Positions 33,787 to 43,034 of a stretch of 64,000 nucleotides of DNA are shown here, one piece after another. The stretch's first letter is position 1. Every line of letters starts with the position of its first letter. The notes under the pieces are model-generated. The model had not been told where the DNA came from and ran no database searches. It worked only from the letters and a program-made list of their open reading frames with translations. The position numbers and the translations under genes were made by a program. The stretch covers positions 124,001 through 188,000 of the forward strand of contig CAJVGD010000042.1 of the NCBI GenBank assembly GCA_910890315.1, written 5' to 3'. This DNA comes from Serendipita indica DSM 11827. Taxonomy: Eukaryota; Basidiomycota; Agaricomycetes; Sebacinales; Serendipitaceae.

Positions 33787-35328
33787 TCATAGGTTAATAT
33801 GATATCCATCTTCCAACTCCTCGGTTTCGTGACCGTCGACGTGAAGAGCATCCAGTTCAGTAGCGCTAAAGCGTCGCCAGTGCCTATCTACCACAAATGA
33901 GATTCCCTCCAAAGATGATCCTTTCCGCACAATGAACAGTCTCCGACTGTACAGTGCAATGAGGTGCTGATCTACGCGCCAGCGGAGGGAAGAGTGCTCT
34001 TTCAATAGGCGTGGCCGTTCAAGGTCCAGAGTGAGCATTTTTAAGTCAGGACATGTGATGTCGTCCCCATAAGTTGGTCCTACGTGCTTCGAAGCCAGGC
34101 TAGAAATTGACGGGTGCATAGACGGCGCTGGTAGGAGCACTCTGCTGATGAAGAGACCCATGTCATACGTATTTCGAAATTTGACACTCAGATGTGTCGT
34201 ATCTTTTGCATGTCGCACCACATGCTCGAGGATGTCGAGTGGAAAAGGGTGACGGATTGATAATTGTGGAGGGTTGAGCGAGTATTGACTTCCTTGCGCA
34301 AATACACGCAGCAGGCTCTCCTTTTTGATACGATTGATATGACTCCGTCGGGGAACGTATAACTCGGTTGGCGCACCGATGCTCAGGGAGTGGAGATTCG
34401 GCGCTTGAATCATCTCGAGTAATTGAAAATCGACAACAGCCACGCTAAGTTCCCTCAGCGTGTCGAACTCTACAGGAAGCGGAAACGTCCTAGGCACTAA
34501 GAGTCGGATTGTGAGGGATGAAACATTTGGGAGAGTCGTGGAGTTGAGATTATGGAGCGAAGAGATTCGGATCGACGTCACGTGGGGAAGAGGAAAATCA
34601 GGGAGGCGGCTCACCAGGAGCTCGTGAACGTTGGGAGGTAGAAAATGCTCTCCGAAATCTCGCAAATCCTGTGTCCAGAATCGTGATGTATACTGAATAA
34701 GCGTGGCGATACTACCATGGAGTTGCGCATGGTCGATATGGAAGTCACATTCGAATTGTCGAAACTTGCTCGTCGGCAAAGGTGGAAGGTGTGCGTCCAC
34801 CAAGGGAAGCATAGTATGCCGTTCCTCGTCGAAGCTTTCCCAGACGAAAGACTCCAAATTTTCAAAAGTTTTAGTGAAGATGAGCGATCTAAAGAATGGG
34901 ATATGGCGTGGTGCGAGCTCGGTGACTCGCAAGGAGTGCCAGCGCTCGATAGGTGCCCAACGGGTAAATATATCGAGTAGCTCGTCCTTGAATAGTGGCC
35001 ATTCTGGATTATCCGCGACGGCCCATTCGATTTCGAGAGTCTGGGTACTTGCTCGAGAGAGCTGAAGCTCGAGCCATCCCATTTTTTGACGAATATCGTT
35101 AATAGAATTCGTTATATGAACTCTGAGATTGATTCCCCGCCATAGTGTGCTTGAAGAGATGATGAGAAATCTCCATGTACTACACACGGATTGGCATATG
35201 CCGCGCTCATGGCATTCCCAGTCGCTGCTATTGTATGCAAATTGTGTGATTATGCTGCCGAGTAGTTCCGCTGGGAGTAAGGAGATCGCTGCCGTGGGTT
35301 TTTCGAGGTCAGAGCAAGCGCTGGTCAT
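33787..35328 (-). CDS. F-box protein
   Basis: Intronless, 513 aa, ATG at 35328 (MTSACSDLEKPTAAIS). F-box: LLPAELLGSIITQFAYN, then SVCSTWRFLIISSSTLWRGI. The middle shares LELQLSRAST with the F-box gene at 38988-40382, showing common descent. It is also clearly the relative of the decayed copy at 50510-51475: both have FENLESF/FDNLESF, LVDAHLPPL/LVNAHLPPL and LEMIQAPNLHSL/LEIIHAPNLEIL. The C-terminal region is LRR-like. Presumed SCF adaptor. Confidence 0.75.
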   Translation of the reverse strand: MTSACSDLEKPTAAISLLPAELLGSIITQFAYNSSDWECHERGICQSVCSTWRFLIISSSTLWRGINLRVHITNSINDIRQKMGWLELQLSRASTQTLEIEWAVADNPEWPLFKDELLDIFTRWAPIERWHSLRVTELAPRHIPFFRSLIFTKTFENLESFVWESFDEERHTMLPLVDAHLPPLPTSKFRQFECDFHIDHAQLHGSIATLIQYTSRFWTQDLRDFGEHFLPPNVHELLVSRLPDFPLPHVTSIRISSLHNLNSTTLPNVSSLTIRLLVPRTFPLPVEFDTLRELSVAVVDFQLLEMIQAPNLHSLSIGAPTELYVPRRSHINRIKKESLLRVFAQGSQYSLNPPQLSIRHPFPLDILEHVVRHAKDTTHLSVKFRNTYDMGLFISRVLLPAPSMHPSISSLASKHVGPTYGDDITCPDLKMLTLDLERPRLLKEHSSLRWRVDQHLIALYSRRLFIVRKGSSLEGISFVVDRHWRRFSATELDALHVDGHETEELEDGYHINL

Positions 35329-35799
35329 CGGGAGAGGTGGAGTAGACAGAACAGGGTAAAGAGAAGTGGATAAATTGGCACCCGGCAGTCAGGCTGCGAG
35401 GGCTCGGGACTGATCAGGAGGAAGCTGCAAACCCACTTGACACCGATCCAAAAGATCCGGATATAGAATGTGTGGGTCTTCCTTTTTACGCGGTCGGGTG
35501 ATCTGATACTGACAGTCACGATCTAGACAGCAAACACAACTTGGCTTGTCTCCCATAAACTACTGCAAGTTGGTTCCGAGCGCAGAGCATGCAATAGATT
35601 TCTTTATCTGTTGCGCTGGACAAACGAATCAAGTGGTCGACCACCGGCTGACGAGCTTGGATAACAAGAGGCAGCCCGTTGGCAGTGAATGCTCCTGAAA
35701 CGCGTAGTCGAGATCGATCATTTGTTTACCCCAAAGAGTATTCTCTGTTTGTACAAATCCCTTGCGGCTTCGACGAGCGCCCCAGTAGTATCCGTGACA

Positions 35800-35829
35800 A
35801 GTTCAACCTAGACCAGTTCAACCTAGACC
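35800..35829 (+). repeat. 15-bp tandem direct repeat (two copies)
   Basis: AGTTCAACCTAGACC occurs twice back to back at 35800-35814 and 35815-35829, and a third partial copy (AGTTC) follows. A short minisatellite-like duplication with no evident function. Confidence 0.7.
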
Positions 35830-36329
35830 AGTTCTTCTATATCAGTATCTCAGAGAGCCACTCTGGTCCAATTGAAACTGACCAATGAGGTTTTGCATAG
35901 TGGGATATGCTGCAGGCCGAGGATTCCTCCCGACAGATGAAGGTTTCCACCCAGTTAGTCGGGGTGCCCACTATGTCCGGTCCCGGTGAACATGTCATGT
36001 CAATACGGAAAAATTGTGCACAGTTTGATCGATAATGACGCCACTCGCTTCGTCGAAACAAAAGCCAGCTGATCATGGATGAGTCCAAGCCTGTGATATC
36101 AATAGATGACTTTGGCTGGTCTTACGCCTCCTTCTCTTATCATGACTCTCGCTGCGCATTCGTACTGCTCACTGCCAGATGCCACACTTGAACAGTATTT
36201 GTGGCTGAGGGACGTCGCCACAACTGAAAAGTAAAAAAGCCAGCGGAGCTTGCTCACTCTGGGGTATATTAGATTTCAGAGTGGCTAAGCCTAGTGAGTA
36301 CTGTTCGCCGAGCGTACGCCATTAATCGT

Positions 36330-36433
36330 AACACTGGCCACCAGACGGAGTCGAACCCCGGACAACTCCTGCCTGGCTGGTCGTAGTCGTGAGACTTGAC
36401 CATCCCGCTAGCCGCGCACTGCGCTACTTTACT
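36330..36433 (-). other. tRNA-like segment with A and B boxes
   Basis: On the minus strand a perfect B-box, GGTTCGACTCC (36347-36357), lies about 60 bases downstream of an A-box-like TAGCGCAGTGCGCGG (36412-36426). The spacing is too wide for a plain tRNA, the arms next to the B-box do not form a proper T stem, and no acceptor stem can be paired. It is therefore not a working tRNA gene; a tRNA pseudogene or the head of a tRNA-derived SINE are the best readings. Confidence 0.35.
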
Positions 36434-36671
36434 TGTTTCGACTTGGCCCATCTATTGTTGCCAACGACTTTATAATACAGGCGAGGCGCAGGCTTGCGTA
36501 GTTGGCATTGCGCACCCCATACTCGTCACTTGGTGAGACAAGTGGTGAAGCCAGCAAGTCCTGTAAGCTATATACGCCTTTTTTGACCCCCTTTGACTAC
36601 CGCAGGGGATGAATTGCGTATCAAACTTCACGATAGGATATATTCCACATAAATTGATCATTATATCGAAA

Positions 36672-38447
36672 TCATTCTGTGAACTGAAGCACTTCGTAAA
36701 CTGTGCCATCCTGAGTATCCTTTTCAGCGGTCAGTATCCCGAAATGCGAGCCCAGGAGAAGCATACCCGTATTCCGATGATGTGATCGGGAGTCACAATA
36801 GCCTCGATATAGGGGACTTGTTCGATTTGAAATGCACGGAAGGGAAGTGTGGATATCATTGTCTCCCCTTCAACGTCTATCTCCCATCGAATGTTGGGTG
36901 CAAACAGGTCTGTGCGTCCTGCCCTGCCATTGAGATACTCAATTGAGCGCATATTAAAATCCATGACAAGGATGGTTGTTGCGCCTGGCCGTACATTCTC
37001 GGTCCCCAGGGTGCAGGAACGTACTATTCCCATGTTCTCCTCCCCAGAGGGGACATTTGTGTCGAACAATTGTTTGATATGAGAGACGGCACATACTCTT
37101 GATCCGCTAACGGAGGTGTAGCCTGGTTCTATCACGTGCGATTGGAGCCAGAAGGTACTAGGAGGACCCCACTCAGTCCACGAGTAGCGGTTTGCATGAG
37201 GTATTGCTGAATTCGAGGACCGGAGTGCACCTGCGTCCAAGAGTTCCAATAGCGGCTTTACAGCCACGAAGATGTGTCGGTTAAAATTGTCCATTTGCAG
37301 CACGAAAACTTTAGCGGCGGTCTCGTCTGCCATGAAGGGTGCAGGTGAGTGGTTGCTCAATGAACTGGGTGCGTCGACAAGAGGTCGATCTGAGAGGACA
37401 CTACACATTGTCGGGTGTGCTCGAAAGGGAAGCTCGAGTTCCACGATCGGCTCTTTGGAACCTATTCGGAAGAGACCGATTTCCGTTACTGCGTCACCGT
37501 TCTCTTCTTCTATGAAGAAAGTGGCGGCAACAGAGGCCGGTGAAAGAAATGCAAAGCCTGAAGTGCTGGTGGTAGTCTATCGAGATTTAGAGAGTAATAT
37601 TGGTGATATATAACTTTACGTGTAACAGGTCACCCGTCTGCCACTCCCAGATACAGAGGCGACCCTGTTCAGGTCCAATGAAGGTCGGGTGGCCGAAATG
37701 AACCGCCAGATATGTACCGGCGATCTTTATATCTGTATTCAACCAGGTTTCTGATCCGGGTCCTCTCAGAATCGGATAGGTAACAAGAGGATGGTCGACA
37801 TTGCTTGAGAGCGTTCGAAGATGGAGGTCTTTAGCGGTTCTGGTAGTGTAAGCTCCGGATACGAACGAATAGGGTGCAAATCACCTGTGTTGAATTGGAG
37901 CAGCTGCCAGAACAAGCAGGTCGCTGGCGAGATCAAAGGAGAAATCGGCCAGAAAGATCCCCACGTCGTCGTATCGCCTCCAAACTGGACAACTCTGATT
38001 TTCATCTGATAAACCAATCCTGTTAATTTCGATTCCTCGGAACCATGGATGTGCAATGGAGATGCCGTGTCCAAAGAGGCCATCGCAGACCTCGTACTCG
38101 AATTGCTCGAGTGGAATGCGTGCAATGTACTTTGGATTTAAATTCCTCCACCGGGTCTCACTTCTTCGCAGAGCGTTCAGTCGATCATGCACAGAGATGC
38201 TCTGCCAAAGCGTCCCATTGGCATGATTCCTCAGGCGCAGACCGGACACAGCGAGCTCGATAATAAGTTGCAGTAAACTTGATTCCAGAACAAGTAGCCG
38301 AAGGTACTGGCACGTCTATACTGCGCTTAATGCCAGGGTTTGATCCAAACCAGAACATACAGAAGAACAAACCAGTATATCTCGCGCTGAGAGTTTGAAG
38401 AATATGATCTCTACGAGCTCGGTTGGTAGGCTATGAAGAGATGGCAT
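36672..38447 (-). CDS. F-box protein, multi-exon
   Basis: The start at 38447 gives MPSLHSLPTELVEIIFFKLS, an F-box, then ARDILVCSSVC. Later exons give ELAVSGLRLRNHANG, LWQSISVHDRLNALRRSETR and, in the largest, FWLQSHVIEPGYTSVSGSRV and VMDFNMRSIEYLNGR. The last exon is short: DGTVYEVLQFTE, stop at 36672-36674, after IIGIR. This architecture (F-box, short WRNL-type segment, beta-rich C-terminus) is a common agaricomycete F-box type distinct from the single-exon LRR-like ones nearby. About six exons; boundaries approximate. Presumed SCF adaptor. Confidence 0.7.
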
Positions 38448-38987
38448 GGCATCCCTTATGCAAAGTCGGAGGAGTCGAGACCAAGGTGCGATGCCCACTT
38501 TCCAGGTGAAACCTACCTTGGGCTCTAATTCACATGAAATGCATGCAAATTGTACAAGCAGAACCTAAAATAAATGATTCGGGATCTCATACAGTCTGGG
38601 AAGCAGATTCTCGAGGGTCTGTAGGGTACCAAGGCAAGGGACAATTCAACGTAAGGCTGTGATACTACAGTGTTCGTGTATGGAAAGATGTCTTCATTAA
38701 GCTAAAGCCAGATATTTGGTCAACTATTACTCTTACAAACCGGACGGCGACAAACATACAAAACGCAGCCACTACCTTAGTGGAACAGCTATATGGCTAA
38801 CTAGTAACTAGGAAGAAGATAGCTCCCTCGGGCTGCAGCCATTGCTGAGCAAAGACCTTCTAGCGCAGAAGTGGCTCGAGTTTGTACATTGCATCTCGGG
38901 CCTGCAGTCCCCGAGGAGTAGAGTACATGAGGAAACTATCCATATCCAACTCGTGAACCATAGGATACGTAATTGGCTCATTTTGAG
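38448..38987. other. Gap between two F-box genes
   Basis: 540 bp with no supported gene. It should contain the promoter of the F-box gene ending at 38447 and the 3' end of the gene starting at 40382. Confidence 0.4.
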
Positions 38988-40382
38988 TCATACAAAATGA
39001 GAGTATCTTATACTCTGCAGATGGCGGAGCTCCTGTACTTGATGCATAAGTATTTGGATCTTCGACTCTTCTCTTGCCTCAACTATATCCCACATTGCAA
39101 TAATTTCCAGGGAAATAAGCTGTGAACAGATCGCGAACTGTACAATGTCACCTTGTGTCATATTCTCTATATTGCTCCGATGAAGTAGAAACTCGAGGAC
39201 CATCTGAGCCGTTCTAGCCTCCTCGCAGGCAATTCGCAGACTCGTAACGGTCGGCGAATGAAGAAGGATGGACTCGAGTATGTCCGCTTGAAAGGGCTGA
39301 AGGATATTCAGTTTGGATGGCGTGAGTGTATATTTTGTGGTACTTTGATCAAAGACTACGCCAAGGGTATAGTTGGCAACGTAAATTACCGAGGACTTTT
39401 GAGCGGCTGTCACCGGGTCATACGATAGAGTCAGCGAGCAAAGAAGAGGAGCATGAATTTCCTCTAATGGGATGTAAATTGGTCCCCGGATAAGCAGGTG
39501 CTGGAGTGTGGGGATTGTTATAGGGCTCCTCATGAGAGCAGATGGAGAAACCTTGAGATGTAGGGTAGTGAGCGAGGGAAAGTTACCGGATGGTATGAAT
39601 GTTGAATGGAGGGTCGCAATATAAGGAAGTGGGGAATTTGGCCGACAATGCGTGGTGAGCTCGCTGATATTTGGGGGGAGGGTATCCGAGGATATCGAGC
39701 CTGGATCGTAAATCTCTATACTAGATAAGTATTTGAGTACGTTGGTAAGACTTTTTTGGAACAAGTCGGCAGATGGTTTTTGGCCTACAATAGTCAATGA
39801 CCGGAAGCGAGGTCCGATGGTCTCATTGACATGCCTAAGGAGGCCATCAGATACAAGTGATATTAGTCGAAGCGATTCTAGGTTTACGAATCCTGGATCG
39901 TCCTTTAGAAGGTTGAGGAACATCTCCGTATCCGCACCGTATTCGTAATGAAGGCTCAACGAACGCCATCTCGAGAATGGAGCACGTCTAAGTAGTTCAC
40001 AAAAGCGTGGAACCATGGGATGTGGAAGCTTCATCCCATTCGCCCAAGTGACATCCAAATGCTGTATACTAGCACGGCTGAGTTGCAGTTCAAGCGATGC
40101 AATCATATCCTCCAGATGACCTCGATGTTTCCAAGTAAAGTGGACGATAAATTTCGTCCACATACTGCTAGTCTCAACGACGAGGTCCCGCCAAAGACGG
40201 CAAACGGACATCAAGGAACCTCGATCATTTACGGATGCTTGTGCAAGTGGTACAAAGATGTCAAGTAGAACTTCTGGGGGAAGACCATTGATGTTTATTG
40301 GCATCTGGTCCAGGTGTCGCTTTATAAGACGGGAGTGGTTAGGTCTAAGAGCCATTTCACAAATTGACGATTGTGTACTCAT
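38988..40382 (-). CDS. F-box protein
   Basis: Intronless, 464 aa, ATG at 40382 (MSTQSSICEMALRPNHSR). F-box: NGLPPEVLLDIFVPLAQ, then SVCRLWRDLVVETSSMWTKF. The segment SLELQLSRASIQHLDVTWA aligns with the gene at 33787-35328, and RAPFSRWRSLSL with the gene at 32190-33600, so these are members of one local family. LRR-like strands follow (IPTLQHLLIRGP). Presumed SCF adaptor, target unknown. Confidence 0.75.
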   Translation of the reverse strand: MSTQSSICEMALRPNHSRLIKRHLDQMPININGLPPEVLLDIFVPLAQASVNDRGSLMSVCRLWRDLVVETSSMWTKFIVHFTWKHRGHLEDMIASLELQLSRASIQHLDVTWANGMKLPHPMVPRFCELLRRAPFSRWRSLSLHYEYGADTEMFLNLLKDDPGFVNLESLRLISLVSDGLLRHVNETIGPRFRSLTIVGQKPSADLFQKSLTNVLKYLSSIEIYDPGSISSDTLPPNISELTTHCRPNSPLPYIATLHSTFIPSGNFPSLTTLHLKVSPSALMRSPITIPTLQHLLIRGPIYIPLEEIHAPLLCSLTLSYDPVTAAQKSSVIYVANYTLGVVFDQSTTKYTLTPSKLNILQPFQADILESILLHSPTVTSLRIACEEARTAQMVLEFLLHRSNIENMTQGDIVQFAICSQLISLEIIAMWDIVEAREESKIQILMHQVQELRHLQSIRYSHFV

Positions 40383-40418
40383 GATCAGTTGGGTAGATTC
40401 TAAGAGTATAATAGACGA

Positions 40419-41108
40419 CTAGTGAGAAAACAGAGGACTACGCGCATCATACTCGTTCCGGATGAGGGGGGACATCGATCCAAACGGAACAACCTCAGGT
40501 ATGGGACTCCTCGCGTCGAATATATCGCGGTTCATTGGCGAGTATCCTACAAGGTCGCACCCGTCGCCGTCGGCAATGACCAACGATAATAAAACTAGAA
40601 GGACCAGACCGGCGCCAACAAAGTAGATTTGGTGTCTTTCGAGTCGCATAGCGTACTGTTGCAGCGTAGCAGCGAGCGGAATCATGCAGGCGACAACCAT
40701 GGATCTCACTGTGGCAGGCGTAAGGTGGAGTGCTGGTATAGCGCGTGTGGCTCGAAGGACAGATCTGTATTATGCATGAGTACACCTTATTCCATTTAGA
40801 TGAATACTCACTCTGTGGATAGCCCCTTTGATCGATCGTACGCTTGGATAAAGTGTGTCGACTGACCGACCATTGTCGTCCTTTGGGGATATGAGAAAGA
40901 CGCAGAGTCCTTGGTTCGAGTTATACACCCAGTCGTATGAAGCGTGTGGACTGTAGACGCCGTTGGATGAGTTGAGAGGGCTTGGTAATCCACTGGACAG
41001 TGCGCCATCGCTGCCAGAGTTGGCTTCGAAGTCACCATAGTACGAGTAAGAGTCCTTGATATCCCAAACACGGGTAGATGTGCATTCGAACTGGGCGACG
41101 GTCGACAT
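40419..41108 (-). CDS. Uncharacterised single-pass membrane protein
   Basis: Two exons: start at 41108 (MSTVAQFECTSTRVWDIK), an intron near 40755-40802, and a stop at 40419. About 210 aa. The first exon is rich in Ser, Tyr and Asp (SYSYYGDFEANSGSDGAL). The second has a hydrophobic helix, IYFVGAGLVLLVLLSLVI, near residue 155 and then an acidic tail with two copies of a YDARSP/FDARSP motif. I do not recognise the family. The intron has a GTGAGT donor and ACAG acceptor in phase, which supports it being real. It lies next to F-box and NLR genes. Confidence 0.5.
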
Positions 41109-41793
41109 GGAGAGTGAGAGATTGCTCGAAGATGAAGAGACTCGTAAGTGGAGTATAGATGATATATATCGCAATAAAAATAGAAATTCAATTGGTAGAT
41201 TGCAGCAATGGACCAGCCAAGGCAATGCAGATGGAAATAGACGGACGTGGAGGAGACGAAGAGTAAGACTTTGGGACCGGCGGTCCATTGTCCGAGGCTC
41301 AGACAGTGCGTATAGACCAAGTCGTCACAGCGAGATCAATATCATTTACGATGACAGTACGATAAATGGGAAATAAAGACTACAGCGTATTCAGGGAAGG
41401 ATCGTGGAGTCCGCACGGGAGAGCGAAACCTATTTCTTTGGGAATTCCTTGGTACAAATAACAATGGAGCTGAGAATAAAGCTTCATTGGTAAAGGGGAT
41501 TGGGATTACGAGTATCCTTCGTAGAGTCGGTATGGAGCCTCCAAGGAAGAGGATAATAGGGGATGCGACGACGTGTTTGCGGACCTTGGGTACAACAGGA
41601 CATTGGCGTGTAGGTTTGCAATTGGACATGGAATGGAGGACAATTTTCAAGAGTGCTGCAAGTTGTTCATTCAGAGCATATCCGCATAGAGACGAACAGA
41701 TGGCAAATCCGACATTGACTACTTTGAATCTTCCGAGTGCCGAGTGCGTGCAGACTCGTTCCTCTTTCTCCCTCCATCATAGACCCCAAAGGC
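41109..41793. other. Gap with no supported gene
   Basis: About 690 bp with only short unrelated open frames. It presumably holds the promoter of the membrane protein gene and the 3' end of the gene at 41794. Confidence 0.35.
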
Positions 41794-42264
41794 TCAAAGG
41801 CGTTTGACGACATCTCCATACGCGTGCATTGTCTTGTCGGCGTGAACATGCACGCTCATGGTTGTCGACTCGGAGAGCACGCTTTCATACACGTCGTCCA
41901 TGTCCATGTCAAACTGGACGTTCTCCCAACCCTCGTCGTCCTCGTGGCCTGTAGTGGAAGTGCTGACAGCATTGTGGTCGAATGGGATAATCATCTTGGA
42001 CGCCGGTGAGGTGATCATCTCGTATCCGCGCGAAATATTGGCCGGCTCTGGGGATGGTTCAGAACACAGCGATCTATCCATCCATTTGTTGAAAGAATAG
42101 CACGTACCAGGACGAAGTTTGGCTCCAGCCAATAGGGAGACCATGTCAATCTCGTTGATACTTGTTCCCGCAGAACGTTCGACGGAGCCATTCACGTCGT
42201 ATTCCACATCAGCATCTTGCTCGTCTTCAAGATCACTCCCTTCACGCTCACCCATGCAATACAT
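41794..42264 (-). CDS. Uncharacterised acidic protein
   Basis: An open frame beginning MYCMGEREGSDLEDEQDADV at 42264. A likely intron of about 60 nt (GTACGTGC donor, CCAG acceptor) lies near 42047-42108, joining LLAGAKLRPG to EPANISRGYEMITSP. The product would be about 135 aa, very rich in Asp/Glu, with DDEGWENVQFDMDMDDVYES near the end. No family is recognised. The coherent acidic composition and canonical intron favour a real gene, but an upstream exon is possible and the call is tentative. Confidence 0.4.
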   Translation of the reverse strand: MYCMGEREGSDLEDEQDADVEYDVNGSVERSAGTSINEIDMVSLLAGAKLRPGTCYSFNKWMDRSLCSEPSPEPANISRGYEMITSPASKMIIPFDHNAVSTSTTGHEDDEGWENVQFDMDMDDVYESVLSESTTMSVHVHADKTMHAYGDVVKRL

Positions 42265-43034
42265 CCGGTGTCTGCCATACTGCTTCGCCCCCACGCCTCG
42301 TCGTGGACGCCCCGTCAATATATCGGTGTACGCGTGCCAACAAATAGCATTCAATTTTCAAATTATTCTCATTGGTTTACTCTTGCGCGCCCTCATCACT
42401 CGCTAACAGTTGTAAGTATGTCGGTCCACTTTGTCTCCCGTTGGGTCATCGTCGTTGTGAATGCCGTTTTGTAGAGTCTGCATCTGTCACACCGTCCGCT
42501 CCTTTGGCTCAACCTGTACATCAACTAGAAGCAGCGCTTTCTCCTATCTTCTCGTCTGGTATCCAAAATGACCCGGTTTCTCCCTCTCCCCTTTTCCTTT
42601 CTCGTCACCCCCTTTACTCCGCGCGTATTCTTCGTTTCCAATTTCTCCTCCTACGAAAATGTCTTTGTGCTACTTTGTTCTGCGCTTTTCTTTTTCTTGC
42701 CATATTGTATTTTGACTACAATGCAATGAGAGCGATCAACAACACTGGGGTGGGGAGTCATAAGCTGGGTGGAGATTTACTTGGATTCGACCACTGTATC
42801 CTAATCAGATACTACCCACCTATAGCGTATGTCCACTACATTTTCCATCAATTCGTGAGGTGTGAGCGCCGCGTGTATCCCGCATGGTGCGCAGATAGGA
42901 GACTGGCATGGCGCCGCAGAGTATCCAAGGCATGAGCGCTGCTTGCTGCTTGGACCCGACCATCTCCTTTGTGAACAGTGTCAAATACTCGTTCACACTG
43001 GACTACCGTCCTGTTGGCTTCGCAGATCAGCGAC
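42265..43034. other. Upstream region of the NLR gene
   Basis: 770 bp before the NLR start. One + frame of 187 codons crosses it (42372-42935) but shows no family signature and no convincing start. I regard it as the NLR promoter and leader. Confidence 0.35.

Larger units (their letters stand above)
35329..36671. other. Gene-poor region of 1.3 kb
   Basis: No supported protein gene. It holds a 15-bp direct repeat at 35800-35829 and a tRNA-like segment at about 36330-36433, both listed separately. Confidence 0.4.

Noticed and set aside
36330-36433. A working tRNA gene
   Set aside because: A and B boxes are present but no acceptor or T stem pairs; kept only as a tRNA-like segment.
42372-42935. 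A 187-codon + frame upstream of the NLR
   Set aside because: No domain, no supported start, mixed hydrophobic and basic composition typical of chance frames in a pyrimidine-rich leader.
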